Shown: positions 1 to 7,245 of the stretch, piece after piece
Numbering within the stretch: the first letter of the stretch is position 1
How the letters are laid out: every line of letters starts with the position of its first letter
Source: Candidatus Jordarchaeum madagascarense
GTDB lineage: Archaea; Asgardarchaeota; Jordiarchaeia; Jordiarchaeales; Jordiarchaeaceae
Assembly: GCA_019056875.1 (NCBI GenBank)
Contig: DXJA01000269.1
Location: forward strand, 1 to 13,419
DNA: 13,419 bases
Direction: 5' to 3'
Translations under genes and position numbers: made by a program
The notes under the pieces: generated by a model
Told to the model about the DNA's origin: nothing
Seen by the model: the letters and a program-made list of their open reading frames with translations, nothing else
Databases searched by the model: none

Positions 1-1
1 A

Positions 2-1336
2 GCCCTAGTTAAAGAATATAACTATGAGCGCTATCCAGACGTCATTACCCAAATAGAATTAGCTCGTTTACTCGATACCACCGGACCCACGGGCGGAAAA
101 CTGATACGCTTATCAGATAAAAAACCTGTTAAACGAGTAGTCATGATCCAATGCGTCGGCTCAAGAGACGAGAAACACAACCCCAATTGCTCAAACATCT
201 GCTGCATGGTTGCCCTAAAACACGCAGTCATGATAAAAGAACACTTCCCCGAAATAGACGTAATAATCGAATATATGGACATTCGACCAATAGGCTCAAG
301 ATACGAGGAATACTATCGCAGAGCCCGAGAACTAGGAGTAACCTTCATCAGAGGAAGACCCGGAGAAGTCATATCCAACGGTGAACGACTAATAGTTGAA
401 GGGGAAAACAGCTTCACGGGAGAATTCGAACAAACGCATGCTGACCTAGTGGTATTAAGCATGGCTATGATTCCATCAAAGGGAACACAGGAACTCGCAA
501 GGATGCTGGGAGTTGTACTAGGCCCGGATGGCTTCTTTGATGTGGTGGATCGCAAAGTACGCCCCTCGGAAACAAACGTTGTAGGAATATACCTAGCCGG
601 CGGAGCAATGACCCCCATGGATATCCCAAATGCAGTTTCATACGCCGCAGGCGCCGCTATGGGTGCGGTAAAGCTATTGAACCAGAAAGAAATCGAGAAA
701 CCTCTACTAACATCCGTCGTCAACGAGGAGATTTGTAGTTCGTGCAGAATATGTGAATGGGCCTGCCCCTTTGATGCTGCCCATGTGGGCGAAGACGCTG
801 CCCAAGTCGACCAAGCAAAGTGTTTTGGGTGTGGTATTTGCGCGGCTGCTTGTCCCTCAGGTTGCATTGATCTAAGGCATCACACAAGTAAGCAGTTGAA
901 AGCTGCTATCGACGGTGTTTTAGGAAACGGTGGAGAAACCAGAAAAATCGTTGCGATTTGTTGTCTAGAATGTGGTTATTCTACAATCGATGACGCGGGT
1001 ATGCTCGGTATGCAGTACCCCCTGAACATGAGTATTGTAGAGGTTCCCTGCGCAGCTTCCATTGATTCCCAAGTGGTCTTAGACGCTTTCACTAATGGTG
1101 CAGACGGAGTGATGCTAATAGGTTGCGATCGATGCCATTACCTTAGAGGAGCTGATGTCGCTAATCTGAGAGTTTCAATGTTGCAAAAGCTTCTGGAACA
1201 ATTTGGCATAGAGACTGAACGGTTGCAAGCATTCTTTGGCGATTGTCATGAGGCTGGCGAGTTAATCGAAAAAATAAAAACTATGGTCGAAAAAATAAAC
1301 AGTCTAGAAAAAACAGAAAATCTTCTAGTGCCCTGA
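2..1336 (+). CDS. hdrA: HdrA-MvhD fusion, electron-bifurcating heterodisulfide reductase subunit A (5' truncated)
   Basis: C-terminal part of HdrA, the FAD flavoprotein that bifurcates electrons in the cytoplasmic heterodisulfide reductase complex, here fused to an MvhD-type iron-sulfur domain that normally links HdrA to a hydrogenase or formate dehydrogenase. The reading frame is open to the left edge, so the N-terminal part lies outside the window and the first internal Met (base 143) is not the start. Early residues carry the HdrA hallmarks GPTGGK and IQCVGSRD followed by CSNICC. Counting from the base-143 Met, two ferredoxin CxxCxxCxxxCP motifs sit at residues 198-208 and 227-237. The MvhD part begins near residue 270 with ICCLECGY and continues with VPCAAS and GCDRCHY, matching [2Fe-2S] ligands of MvhD. 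The stop is TGA. The other hdr genes are not in the window. HdrA identity is very secure; the electron donor is unknown. Confidence 0.95.
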   Translation, partial: ALVKEYNYERYPDVITQIELARLLDTTGPTGGKLIRLSDKKPVKRVVMIQCVGSRDEKHNPNCSNICCMVALKHAVMIKEHFPEIDVIIEYMDIRPIGSRYEEYYRRARELGVTFIRGRPGEVISNGERLIVEGENSFTGEFEQTHADLVVLSMAMIPSKGTQELARMLGVVLGPDGFFDVVDRKVRPSETNVVGIYLAGGAMTPMDIPNAVSYAAGAAMGAVKLLNQKEIEKPLLTSVVNEEICSSCRICEWACPFDAAHVGEDAAQVDQAKCFGCGICAAACPSGCIDLRHHTSKQLKAAIDGVLGNGGETRKIVAICCLECGYSTIDDAGMLGMQYPLNMSIVEVPCAASIDSQVVLDAFTNGADGVMLIGCDRCHYLRGADVANLRVSMLQKLLEQFGIETERLQAFFGDCHEAGELIEKIKTMVEKINSLEKTENLLVP

Positions 1337-1372
1337 TTAAACTCTCTACTCTTCTTATTTTTTCCTAGAACA

Positions 1373-1388
1373 TTTTTTTTAAAAAAAA
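1373..1388. terminator. T8A8 palindrome between convergent genes, likely bidirectional terminator
   Basis: Eight T followed by eight A lies in the 57-base spacer between the hdrA stop and the stop of the opposing cyclase gene. Each strand therefore reads an oligo-T run at the end of its own gene, the usual archaeal intrinsic termination signal. A second T-rich stretch just after the hdrA stop (about 1351-1363) would add to the plus-strand signal. Function is inferred from position and composition. Confidence 0.6.
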
Positions 1389-1393
1389 TTAAT

Positions 1394-2167
1394 CTATGTT
1401 TTTATAGCAAATGCTCTACAGGGCAGTGCTGTTACCGATATTGACTTTGCAGCCATATTATCTACGGGTTCTACTCTTAGGGGTGGAAAACAGATTGTGA
1501 AATTTTCCATATCTTTAACTCTTTCTAGATTAAGATTTTGAATTATCATACAATTTGCGTTTAGTAAAACCAAGTGGTTTGTGGCTTTGGGATCTTTTAT
1601 CGGTTGCAAAAAGCCCTCAGCTCCCTCATCAATAACGTATGGAAACGATGGTGGAAATTCCGGCAAGTCCAAAGCGGGACAGTCAATTCCCAGCGCAGTA
1701 AGGCCGAAATTAGCGATGACTTCGGCACATTCTCGTTCAATGACAGGAAAACTGTTATAATATGTCTCGAAGTCAGTTTTCCAGAATTTGCCAAAACCTG
1801 TCTTTATCAGTAGTACTTTGTCCCTTAGCGATGGTATTTCTTTAAGCTTTACAATAATCTCTTCCGTTGTAATGTACTCGTTTTCACCTTTTTTGATTTC
1901 AACTGTTAAAGCCTCACAGACAAAGTTTGATATATTGTAATCCCGTGGTTCTTTACCTGCTATTAGCAGAGAGGAAGGAAAATCTATATGTGTTCCACAG
2001 TGTGTTTCCAAATTAATAATTGCCGATAAGTATTGAAAGGTTTGTTTTTCGATAGAAATACTATGCCCGGTAGGCTTTATATGAAATTCATAGTTGTAAA
2101 AATTCGGAAAAGCAGCCTCACCTACGAAGTCATAGAGATAAGGTTGTGTCAAGTCAATTATTTGCAA
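1394..2167 (-). CDS. cyclase / kynurenine formamidase-like family protein
   Basis: A 257-residue member of the putative cyclase family (metal-dependent hydrolases including kynurenine formamidase KynB and isatin hydrolase). The start is TTG giving MQIIDLTQP, the usual family N-terminus, with AGAGGTT six bases upstream (plus-strand 2174-2180). The signature HxGTHxD is present as H56-C-G-T-H60-I-D62, followed by FP. GIDCPALD (160-167) and a His in TNHLVLL (H198) also match the family. Two residues that normally bind the second metal look substituted: the His of the PxH motif is Ser66, and the Glu before NL near residue 210 is Gln. Substrate is unknown; the family hydrolyses amide or lactone-type bonds. 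The gene stands alone, convergent with hdrA and divergent from the regulator. Family assignment is firm, activity is not. Confidence 0.85.
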   Translation of the reverse strand: MQIIDLTQPYLYDFVGEAAFPNFYNYEFHIKPTGHSISIEKQTFQYLSAIINLETHCGTHIDFPSSLLIAGKEPRDYNISNFVCEALTVEIKKGENEYITTEEIIVKLKEIPSLRDKVLLIKTGFGKFWKTDFETYYNSFPVIERECAEVIANFGLTALGIDCPALDLPEFPPSFPYVIDEGAEGFLQPIKDPKATNHLVLLNANCMIIQNLNLERVKDMENFTICFPPLRVEPVDNMAAKSISVTALPCRAFAIKT

Positions 2168-2469
2168 GTGTATAACCTCTTTACAATTATTTTAGTTCCT
2201 AACCTCCATTACATAATTCCATAAGAGGTTCACAGACATTCATCTCAGTTATCTATTTATGTCTTATTTTTTAGGAAACCAAAATTTTGACGATCGATTG
2301 GCTGAATTAGATGAAATTTCTGATTTTAAAATCAACTTCCCTATTTATCTTAAAAAGTATAAAATATTAAAATGTTTATCTTACTACCATTACATGGGTA
2401 AAAAATCAACTAGTCATACGACAATGTTTTATATATTGTCTACTTTCTTAATCTCGAGAGGGTTTAGAT
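2168..2469. other. AT-rich divergent intergenic region with promoters, no gene
   Basis: About 300 bases between the minus-strand cyclase and the plus-strand regulator. I see no convincing gene; the open frame starting at 2259 overlaps the regulator out of frame and lacks a recognisable protein. The region contains two TATA-like boxes facing right (TATAAAATATTAA at 2358-2370 and TTTTATATA at 2427-2435). Loose repeats of TTTATCTTA occur at 2344-2352 and 2375-2383, with a related CTATTTAT-gt-CTTA at 2253-2266. The ribosome binding site of the cyclase gene lies at its left end. Confidence 0.6.
2420..2440 (+). promoter_or_regulatory. Inverted repeat enclosing the TATA box of the winged-helix gene
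   Basis: GACAAT (2420-2425) and ATTGTC (2435-2440) form a perfect 6-base inverted repeat with a 9-base spacer. The spacer plus one base is the TATA-like sequence TTTTATATA (2427-2435). A start site about 26 bases downstream of the box centre would fall near 2457, some 13 bases before the TTG start at 2470. A protein bound here would block TBP, so this is a good candidate operator, most simply for the adjacent regulator acting on its own gene. Operator function is inferred. Confidence 0.55.
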
Positions 2470-3144
2470 TTGTCGGAGAAGAGACTAACTCTATTACTGC
2501 ACCCTGTACGCAGGGAAATTTACAGGATGATTTGCGAAAAGCCCGGAACTTATTTTTTAGAGATAGCAAGTGAGTTGGCAACTCCACCTGGAACACTATC
2601 CTGGCATCTAAGAACCCTTCAAAAATCAGGTTTAATTGGCAGCTTTAAGTACGGGGGAAAACTGGTTTATTATCCCAAGGTTTTACGTGATAAGGAGGCT
2701 GAGAAGGCTTTCTTCAGCCTCAGGAGTGATACGGCTAAAGAGATCTTCCAGTATATTGTTAATAATCCCGGGTGTCATCAAAGAGAGATAGCGAAAAATT
2801 TGGGAGTCCACCACGACACGGTTCGCTGGCATGTGGGCAGAATGGTTGAGACCGGCCTAGTTGATTCGAAAAGGGATGGTCGGAAAGTACGCTACTCCCT
2901 AGGCGATATGGGAAAAAAACTGCTCGAGGGCAGTTTAAACGTTATTACTGACTCTTTTGTGCTATTTCTAATGGATAACTTGGCTGAGCGTTGCCAAAAT
3001 CCTGAGATCATAGGTAAAAGTAGCGATAAGGTTACAATCAGACTTGACTGCCCGGACCTGCAGGAGGACTGCACTCTGGAAATTAAACTCGATAAATGGG
3101 AATTTACAGATATCGATGGCGATGATGAAAAAGGAAAACAATAA
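2470..3144 (+). CDS. Transcriptional regulator with two tandem winged-helix domains
   Basis: A 224-residue DNA-binding protein with two ArsR-like winged-helix domains in tandem. The first spans about residues 6-70 (HPVRREIY, then a recognition helix with TPPGTLSWHLRTL and a wing ending in LVYYP). The second spans about 84-147 (NPGCHQREIAKNLGV, HHDTVRWHVGRM, then a wing ending in VRYSLGD). A C-terminal part of about 70 residues ends in an acidic tail and has no recognised ligand-binding fold. The start is TTG; an in-frame stop at 2449 rules out a longer protein, and GAGAGG lies just upstream. Tandem winged-helix proteins of this type are common in archaea and usually act as repressors or activators of unknown targets. 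A dyad sits on its presumed TATA box, suggesting autoregulation. The target is unknown. Confidence 0.85.
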   Translation: MSEKRLTLLLHPVRREIYRMICEKPGTYFLEIASELATPPGTLSWHLRTLQKSGLIGSFKYGGKLVYYPKVLRDKEAEKAFFSLRSDTAKEIFQYIVNNPGCHQREIAKNLGVHHDTVRWHVGRMVETGLVDSKRDGRKVRYSLGDMGKKLLEGSLNVITDSFVLFLMDNLAERCQNPEIIGKSSDKVTIRLDCPDLQEDCTLEIKLDKWEFTDIDGDDEKGKQ

Positions 3145-3297
3145 ATATAAGCCAATTTAATGGAGTAAAATAAAATTTTTAGGCCGTAATTTGTATTTCA
3201 GAAATGTTTTGATAATAGAAAAATATTCACCATTTATAGGCAGAAAGAATTCATTATAACCTCTTTCGCAGGATTTAATCGTGTCGTGTTTGTTTCC

Positions 3298-3309
3298 TTT
3301 AAAGATATA
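3298..3309 (+). promoter_or_regulatory. TATA-like box upstream of the small hypothetical gene
   Basis: TTTAAAGATATA lies about 34 bases (centre to start codon) before the TTG at 3337, preceded by TTTCC. This is the right distance for a short-leader archaeal transcript. Called from composition and spacing only. Confidence 0.4.
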
Positions 3310-3336
3310 CTCTTTGAATGATTTAAGAAGGGATGG

Positions 3337-3750
3337 TTGTTGAACAGGCTTACGAACGGCTTTATGATGAAACTGGAACCGGGAGATAATAAAAAAACAC
3401 TGGAGCTCCCCTCAGAATTTTTTGAAACAATTAAACAAAAAACCGCACTTGTGATCCTCTCGCCCGATACAGAAACTGTGAAAATCATCCCCACTGAGAG
3501 CAAGCAGATATATAGACTTTTAATAAGTCTGGTTGGAAAAATTTCTCCAAACTTCTTACGGGGACTTAAAAATTTTTTCGAGGAAACTCAGATTAAAACA
3601 CTCTACACTTCTGGTCTCTGCCTCAAAGAAAAAGAATGTGTGTATGAATTTTACTGCCCCAGTGAATTATTAGACAAGAGTCAGCTAATGAAAAAACTTG
3701 AAAAATTAGAAGGCGTAAAAAACGTGAAAATTCAAACATTGTCCCTATAA
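3337..3750 (+). CDS. Small hypothetical protein, possible AbrB-like plus ACT-like layout
   Basis: A 137-residue protein I do not recognise. The first part (about residues 12-53) reads like a short beta-rich segment, KTLELPSEFFETI followed by ALVILSPDTETVKIIP, reminiscent of AbrB/SpoVT-type DNA-binding sequences. The last 50 residues look like beta-alpha-beta, as in ACT-type ligand-binding domains (CVYEFYCP, helix SQLMKKLEKLEG, then VKNVKIQTL). Both resemblances are by eye and weak. The start is uncertain: GAAGGGA at 3327-3333 is three bases from the TTG at 3337 and six from the TTG at 3340, and an ATG occurs at 3364. The second TTG has the best spacing. It follows the winged-helix gene in the same direction after 192 bases with its own TATA-like box, so it is probably a separate unit. 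There are no membrane segments or signal peptide. Confidence 0.6.
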   Translation: MLNRLTNGFMMKLEPGDNKKTLELPSEFFETIKQKTALVILSPDTETVKIIPTESKQIYRLLISLVGKISPNFLRGLKNFFEETQIKTLYTSGLCLKEKECVYEFYCPSELLDKSQLMKKLEKLEGVKNVKIQTLSL

Positions 3751-3826
3751 AACATGTTACCTACAAAAATTTATTATAATCTACTGACCCAAAGACCGGG
3801 GATTTTGCGCCCTAATTAGAAAATGA

Positions 3827-4501
3827 TTAATTAGTGTTCAGGTCAGAAATTAGCGGTAGGAGTTCTGCAACACTTTCCAGAATAAAATCCGGATTTTCTC
3901 CCTCCAGAATCTCTTTTTTGATGCCCCCACTCAAGACTGCTACGGTTACGGCTCCGATTCTTTTTCCAGATCTAATATCCATAATGTAGTCTCCTACGAA
4001 CATACTCTCAAACGGTCTATGGCCCAATTTTTCTAAAGCATCCAGAAGATTCTGCTCCTTGGAGAAGTAGTAATCATTCCTGTTCTGACTCTTTAATCTA
4101 GTAATCACCACATCCACATATTGGTCCAGCTCGTGTTTTTTTAGTTCGGACCACACGCTTTCAACACTTGCAATTCTACCAGTTACAACCCCCATACTTA
4201 TCCCCAGCTTTTTTAATTGGTATAAAGCTTCTTTTGAACCGGGTATACTAAACTCGTCAGGAGATGATTTTTTTGAGTAGTTTTCAAGAAAATAGTCCCA
4301 AAATTGTATCTCTCTCCCTTCTGGAACCAACTTGTCCAAGGAAGCATTCCTATAATGCGAGTCAAAAGTGTTCTTGCTCAGCGTGGGTAAACTGAATTTT
4401 TTCAAGGATTCATTAAAAATTAAAAAGAACCGGCTTCTAGTATCTACCAGAGTTCCATCTAGGTCAAACAGAATAGCATAAATACTATTATTAGCTTCCA
4501 A
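3827..4501 (-). CDS. HAD-superfamily hydrolase, phosphoglycolate phosphatase-like
   Basis: A 224-residue HAD hydrolase with an alpha-helical C1 cap, the layout of phosphoglycolate phosphatase and PpaX-like enzymes. Motif I is DLDGT, with nucleophile D13 and acid/base D15. Motif II is VVTGR with T107. Motif III lysine is probably K148. Motif IV is GDYIMDI with D171 and D175. The helical cap occupies roughly residues 20-85. It should be a cytoplasmic Mg-dependent phosphatase; the substrate cannot be told from sequence, though repair or scavenging phosphatase roles are typical. The start is TTG (MEANNS), with AAGAGG eight bases upstream; the frame begins just ahead of the first beta strand, so the length suits the family. 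It converges on the small hypothetical gene and diverges from gltX. A nested dyad lies 25-51 bases upstream of its start. Confidence 0.88.
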   Translation of the reverse strand: MEANNSIYAILFDLDGTLVDTRSRFFLIFNESLKKFSLPTLSKNTFDSHYRNASLDKLVPEGREIQFWDYFLENYSKKSSPDEFSIPGSKEALYQLKKLGISMGVVTGRIASVESVWSELKKHELDQYVDVVITRLKSQNRNDYYFSKEQNLLDALEKLGHRPFESMFVGDYIMDIRSGKRIGAVTVAVLSGGIKKEILEGENPDFILESVAELLPLISDLNTN

Positions 4502-4525
4502 GACTCAAACCTCTTAAGGGTCTTT

Positions 4526-4552
4526 GTGTCGGATGTAAAAACATTTTGACAC
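4526..4552. promoter_or_regulatory. Nested inverted repeat in the HAD/gltX divergent promoter region
   Basis: GTGTC (4526-4530) pairs with GACAC (4548-4552). Inside it ATGT (4533-4536) pairs with ACAT (4541-4544) around AAAA. The whole 27-base dyad lies 25-51 bases upstream of the HAD gene start, which is where its promoter should be, and about 120 bases before gltX. It may be an operator controlling the HAD gene. The evidence is symmetry and position only. Confidence 0.4.
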
Positions 4553-4642
4553 TTCAATTATTATCTAATTTGGTGATAGGTTAGGTAATCTTAAATTAAT
4601 GTGTAATAATTTTGTTTTCTAGCACAGTATACTTCCTGAACC

Positions 4643-4650
4643 TTTAAAAA
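4643..4650 (+). promoter_or_regulatory. TATA-like box for gltX
   Basis: TTTAAAAA, preceded by CC, is centred about 27 bases before base 4674. This would place transcription start almost at the second in-frame ATG, which supports 4674 rather than 4659 as the gltX start. Another A/T box (CTTAAATTA near 4590-4598) could give a longer leader. Confidence 0.45.
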
Positions 4651-4673
4651 TTACTCTAATGGGAGAACTTCAA

Positions 4674-6407
4674 ATGTCTAAGAAACTTGAACAAATCATA
4701 TTGAAATATGCTCTTGCAAACGCCGTGAAGTTTGAAGGAAAAGCTAACCAAAAGGCGGTAATGGGCAAAATATTTGCAGAGAACCCGGAGTTCAGAGGGC
4801 AGGCAAAAGAGATTGGTAAACTGGTTTCTCAGATAATTGGAGAAATAGATAAATTAAGTTTAGATCAGCAGAAAAAGAGGCTGCTCGAAATTGCTCCCGA
4901 ACTTCTAGAAGAACAAATCAGAGAGGAAGTCGTTAAAGAGCTCCCACCTCTTCCGAACGCTGATTCCTATGACAGAATTGTTATGAGACTTGCGCCCTAT
5001 CCCAGCGGGCCACTCCACATCGGTAATACTCGAATGGTTGTTCTTAACGATGAGTATATTAAACGATACAATGGCAAATTAATTCTGGTTTTTGACGACA
5101 CTATAGGCAGCGAAGAAAAAAGAATTATTCCGGAAGCTTATGATCTCATAAGAGACGGGCTTGAATGGCTAGGGGTCAAATGGCACCAAGAAATTTACAA
5201 ATCAGATCGCATACCCGAGTTTTACAAGTACTGCGAGGAACTAATTAGAAAAGGAGAGGCGTACATTTGCTTGTGTGAAGCCGAGGAGTGGCGTGAAAAG
5301 TATAAAAAAACCGGAAAATCCTGTCCTCACCGTGACAAGAAGGCTGAAGAGCACCTAGAAAACTGGAATAAAATGTTGGAAGGAGACTTCCATGAAGGCC
5401 AGGCAGTGGTGAGACTCAAAACCGGAATGGATTATCCGGATCCCGCCGTGAGGGATCAAATAATTATGAGGATTTCGGAGCGTGAACATCCTCGAGTGGG
5501 TTTAAAGTACCGTGTTTGGCCGCTCCTAGAATTTTCTTGGGGGATAGATGATCACCTGTTGGGTGCAACCCATATTCTGCGTGGAAAAGACCTGATAAAA
5601 GAAGATATAGTGGAGCAAATGATTTGGAAGAAATTGAATTGGCCAAGTGTCGAGTTCATACACTACGGAATAATGACTTTTAAAGGTTTAAAACTCAGCA
5701 AGTCTAAAGCGAGGAGCCTGATTGAAAAAGGGTTTTATCTCGGATGGGATGATCCAAGAACCTGGAGTTTGCAATCCCTAAGAAGGCGGGGAATAGAACC
5801 TGAAGCAATAAGGAGAGCCATGATTGATCTGGGTTTAAGCATGATAGACATCGAGTATAGCCCAGAAATTCTCTACGCGATAAACAGAAAGATGGTAGAT
5901 CCGGTTGCCGACCGCTACTTTTTCGTGGAGTCTCCAGTCGAGCTTACCATAAGCAAAATTACTACAGGGGAATTAGAGGCAAAACCATTGCTTCACCCTG
6001 ATTTTCCCGAGAGAGGAACCAGAAAGATCCCCGTGAATATCGAAAGGGGAGTTACCAAAGTTCTGATTCCAGAACAAGACAAAGAAAAAATGGGCATTAA
6101 TAATGTGGTTCGTTTAAAAGACCTCATCAACATAACTGTAAAAAGCATTAATCCCTTGGAAGCTGAATTCCACAGCAAAACAATTGAGGAGGCCCGCAGT
6201 TTAAATGCCAAAATAGTTCACTGGGTACCCTCAAAGGAAAATGTTCCCATCACTGTTATGAAACCTGATGGAGCAAGCGTTAACGGTTTCGGAGAACCGC
6301 AGTGCAAACAATTGAAAGTGGGCCAGTTAGTTCAATTTGAGAGATACGGTTTCTGCCGAATAGACCAAACACAACCCCAAATCATTGCCTTCTTTGCACA
6401 CAACTAA
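4674..6407 (+). CDS. gltX: Glutamyl-tRNA synthetase, archaeal type
   Basis: A 577-residue class I synthetase that charges tRNA-Glu with glutamate; archaeal forms commonly also make Glu-tRNA-Gln for later amidation. The archaeal helical N-terminal extension (about 1-95, ILKYALANAVKFEGKAN) is followed by the Rossmann catalytic core with the HIGH-type motif PSGPLHIGN (His at about 115) and the KMSKS-type motif KLSKS (340-344). The C-terminal part (about 400 onward) is the beta-barrel anticodon-binding region found in archaeal and eukaryotic GluRS/GlnRS. I chose ATG 4674 over ATG 4659: the protein then begins MSKKLEQ as in other archaeal GluRS, GGGAG sits eight bases upstream, and the nearby TATA box fits. 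The protein is full length, with no missing motif. The stop TAA is 34 bases before the likely start of the prepilin peptidase gene. Confidence 0.96.
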   Translation: MSKKLEQIILKYALANAVKFEGKANQKAVMGKIFAENPEFRGQAKEIGKLVSQIIGEIDKLSLDQQKKRLLEIAPELLEEQIREEVVKELPPLPNADSYDRIVMRLAPYPSGPLHIGNTRMVVLNDEYIKRYNGKLILVFDDTIGSEEKRIIPEAYDLIRDGLEWLGVKWHQEIYKSDRIPEFYKYCEELIRKGEAYICLCEAEEWREKYKKTGKSCPHRDKKAEEHLENWNKMLEGDFHEGQAVVRLKTGMDYPDPAVRDQIIMRISEREHPRVGLKYRVWPLLEFSWGIDDHLLGATHILRGKDLIKEDIVEQMIWKKLNWPSVEFIHYGIMTFKGLKLSKSKARSLIEKGFYLGWDDPRTWSLQSLRRRGIEPEAIRRAMIDLGLSMIDIEYSPEILYAINRKMVDPVADRYFFVESPVELTISKITTGELEAKPLLHPDFPERGTRKIPVNIERGVTKVLIPEQDKEKMGINNVVRLKDLINITVKSINPLEAEFHSKTIEEARSLNAKIVHWVPSKENVPITVMKPDGASVNGFGEPQCKQLKVGQLVQFERYGFCRIDQTQPQIIAFFAHN

Positions 6408-6420
6408 AACCCAAAGGGAC

Positions 6421-6428
6421 TTTTTATA
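6421..6428 (+). promoter_or_regulatory. TATA-like sequence after gltX
   Basis: TTTTTATA directly follows the gltX stop region. It would place a transcription start near 6451, downstream of the TTG candidate at 6442, so it either serves a shorter form of the peptidase or is fortuitous. Confidence 0.25.
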
Positions 6429-6441
6429 TCCGTTAGCCATA

Positions 6442-7245
6442 TTGAAAATAGAAGAAAAGCAAATAAAAAAAAAGGGGTTCACTACACTGTTCCAAACAAC
6501 AATAAACTATATCGCTTTGGCTATCTGCCTTATCCCACTAGTTTTTGCTTCTTACAGCGATTGGAAAACCAGAACTGTGAGAAACGAAGTTTGGCTTGTA
6601 ATGTTGCTGGCTGGATTAGCCATCGCTGTAGCCCGATGGATCTACACCGCTGAATTGCTATTAACTATTTACTCCTTTACAGCGACTTTCCTAATTTCCC
6701 TAGCTCTCTATGCCTGCAAAGCCTTTGGAGGTGCAGACACCAAAGCCGTGATATGCGTTTCACTACTAATCCCTGGAAATATCTCGACCGCACTTACTCC
6801 CTTTTTTACCATAACCGTGTTTTTGAACACTTTCATTCTTATGGGCATACTCTACCTCACAATATTTAGTTACAATCTGCTGCAACTTCTAAAGGGAGAA
6901 AATCTATTCTACGGATTGAAATCCGAATCAAAGTGGAAGAAACTAGTAGTTCTTTTTACCTGTTTAAGGCTAGACTGGGAATCACTCCAGAATAAGAAGC
7001 ACTTTTATCCCATGCAATACATGTATAAGAAAAATGGCAAAAAAGAAATGCACCTAGCCAACCTAAGGAACATACCGAGCAAAGATAGTAAAGATACAAA
7101 ATCTTTGGGAGGGAAAAAAGACGTGATTCCCCCCAATAAAATCTGGGTTTACTTCTCAAAGCCTTTAGTACCCGTCATCACACTGTCTGTGATACTATCA
7201 TTCTTCCTAGGCGATCTTCTTCTCTTTATACTAAACCTCTTCTGA
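6442..7245 (+). CDS. A24 preflagellin/prepilin peptidase-like membrane protease
   Basis: A membrane aspartic protease of the type IV prepilin/preflagellin peptidase family (FlaK, PibD, EppA), which removes class III signal peptides from archaellins and pilins. With the TTG at 6442, catalytic Asp 1 is D40 in YSDWKTRTV and Asp 2 is D99 in FGGAD, the archaeal GxGD motif. About six hydrophobic segments are visible: one before each aspartate, further ones near bases 6780-6880, and one at the C-terminus. A long Lys-rich cytoplasmic loop (bases about 6900-7140) is larger than usual. The start is unclear. TTG 6385 overlaps gltX, TTG 6442 lacks a clear ribosome binding site, and a CTG at 6487 follows AAGGGG. 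The partner pilin or archaellin genes are not in the window, so which substrate it cleaves is unknown. Confidence 0.85.
   Translation: MKIEEKQIKKKGFTTLFQTTINYIALAICLIPLVFASYSDWKTRTVRNEVWLVMLLAGLAIAVARWIYTAELLLTIYSFTATFLISLALYACKAFGGADTKAVICVSLLIPGNISTALTPFFTITVFLNTFILMGILYLTIFSYNLLQLLKGENLFYGLKSESKWKKLVVLFTCLRLDWESLQNKKHFYPMQYMYKKNGKKEMHLANLRNIPSKDSKDTKSLGGKKDVIPPNKIWVYFSKPLVPVITLSVILSFFLGDLLLFILNLF

Noticed and set aside
143..145. ATG at 143 as the start of hdrA
   Set aside because: The frame is open to the left edge and the preceding codons encode conserved HdrA sequence (GPTGGK, PVKRVV), so this Met is internal.
313..867. Long minus-strand open frame of 184 codons
   Set aside because: Antisense shadow of hdrA with no family features; the opposite strand encodes the conserved ferredoxin motifs.
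950..1150. Possible selenocysteine codon in the MvhD part, as in VhuD
   Set aside because: The frame has ordinary Cys codons at the cluster positions and no in-frame TGA before the terminal stop.
2259..2573. Open frame of 104 codons in the cyclase/regulator spacer
   Set aside because: It runs out of frame into the regulator gene, crosses its promoter and dyad, and encodes an AT-driven sequence with no recognisable family pattern.
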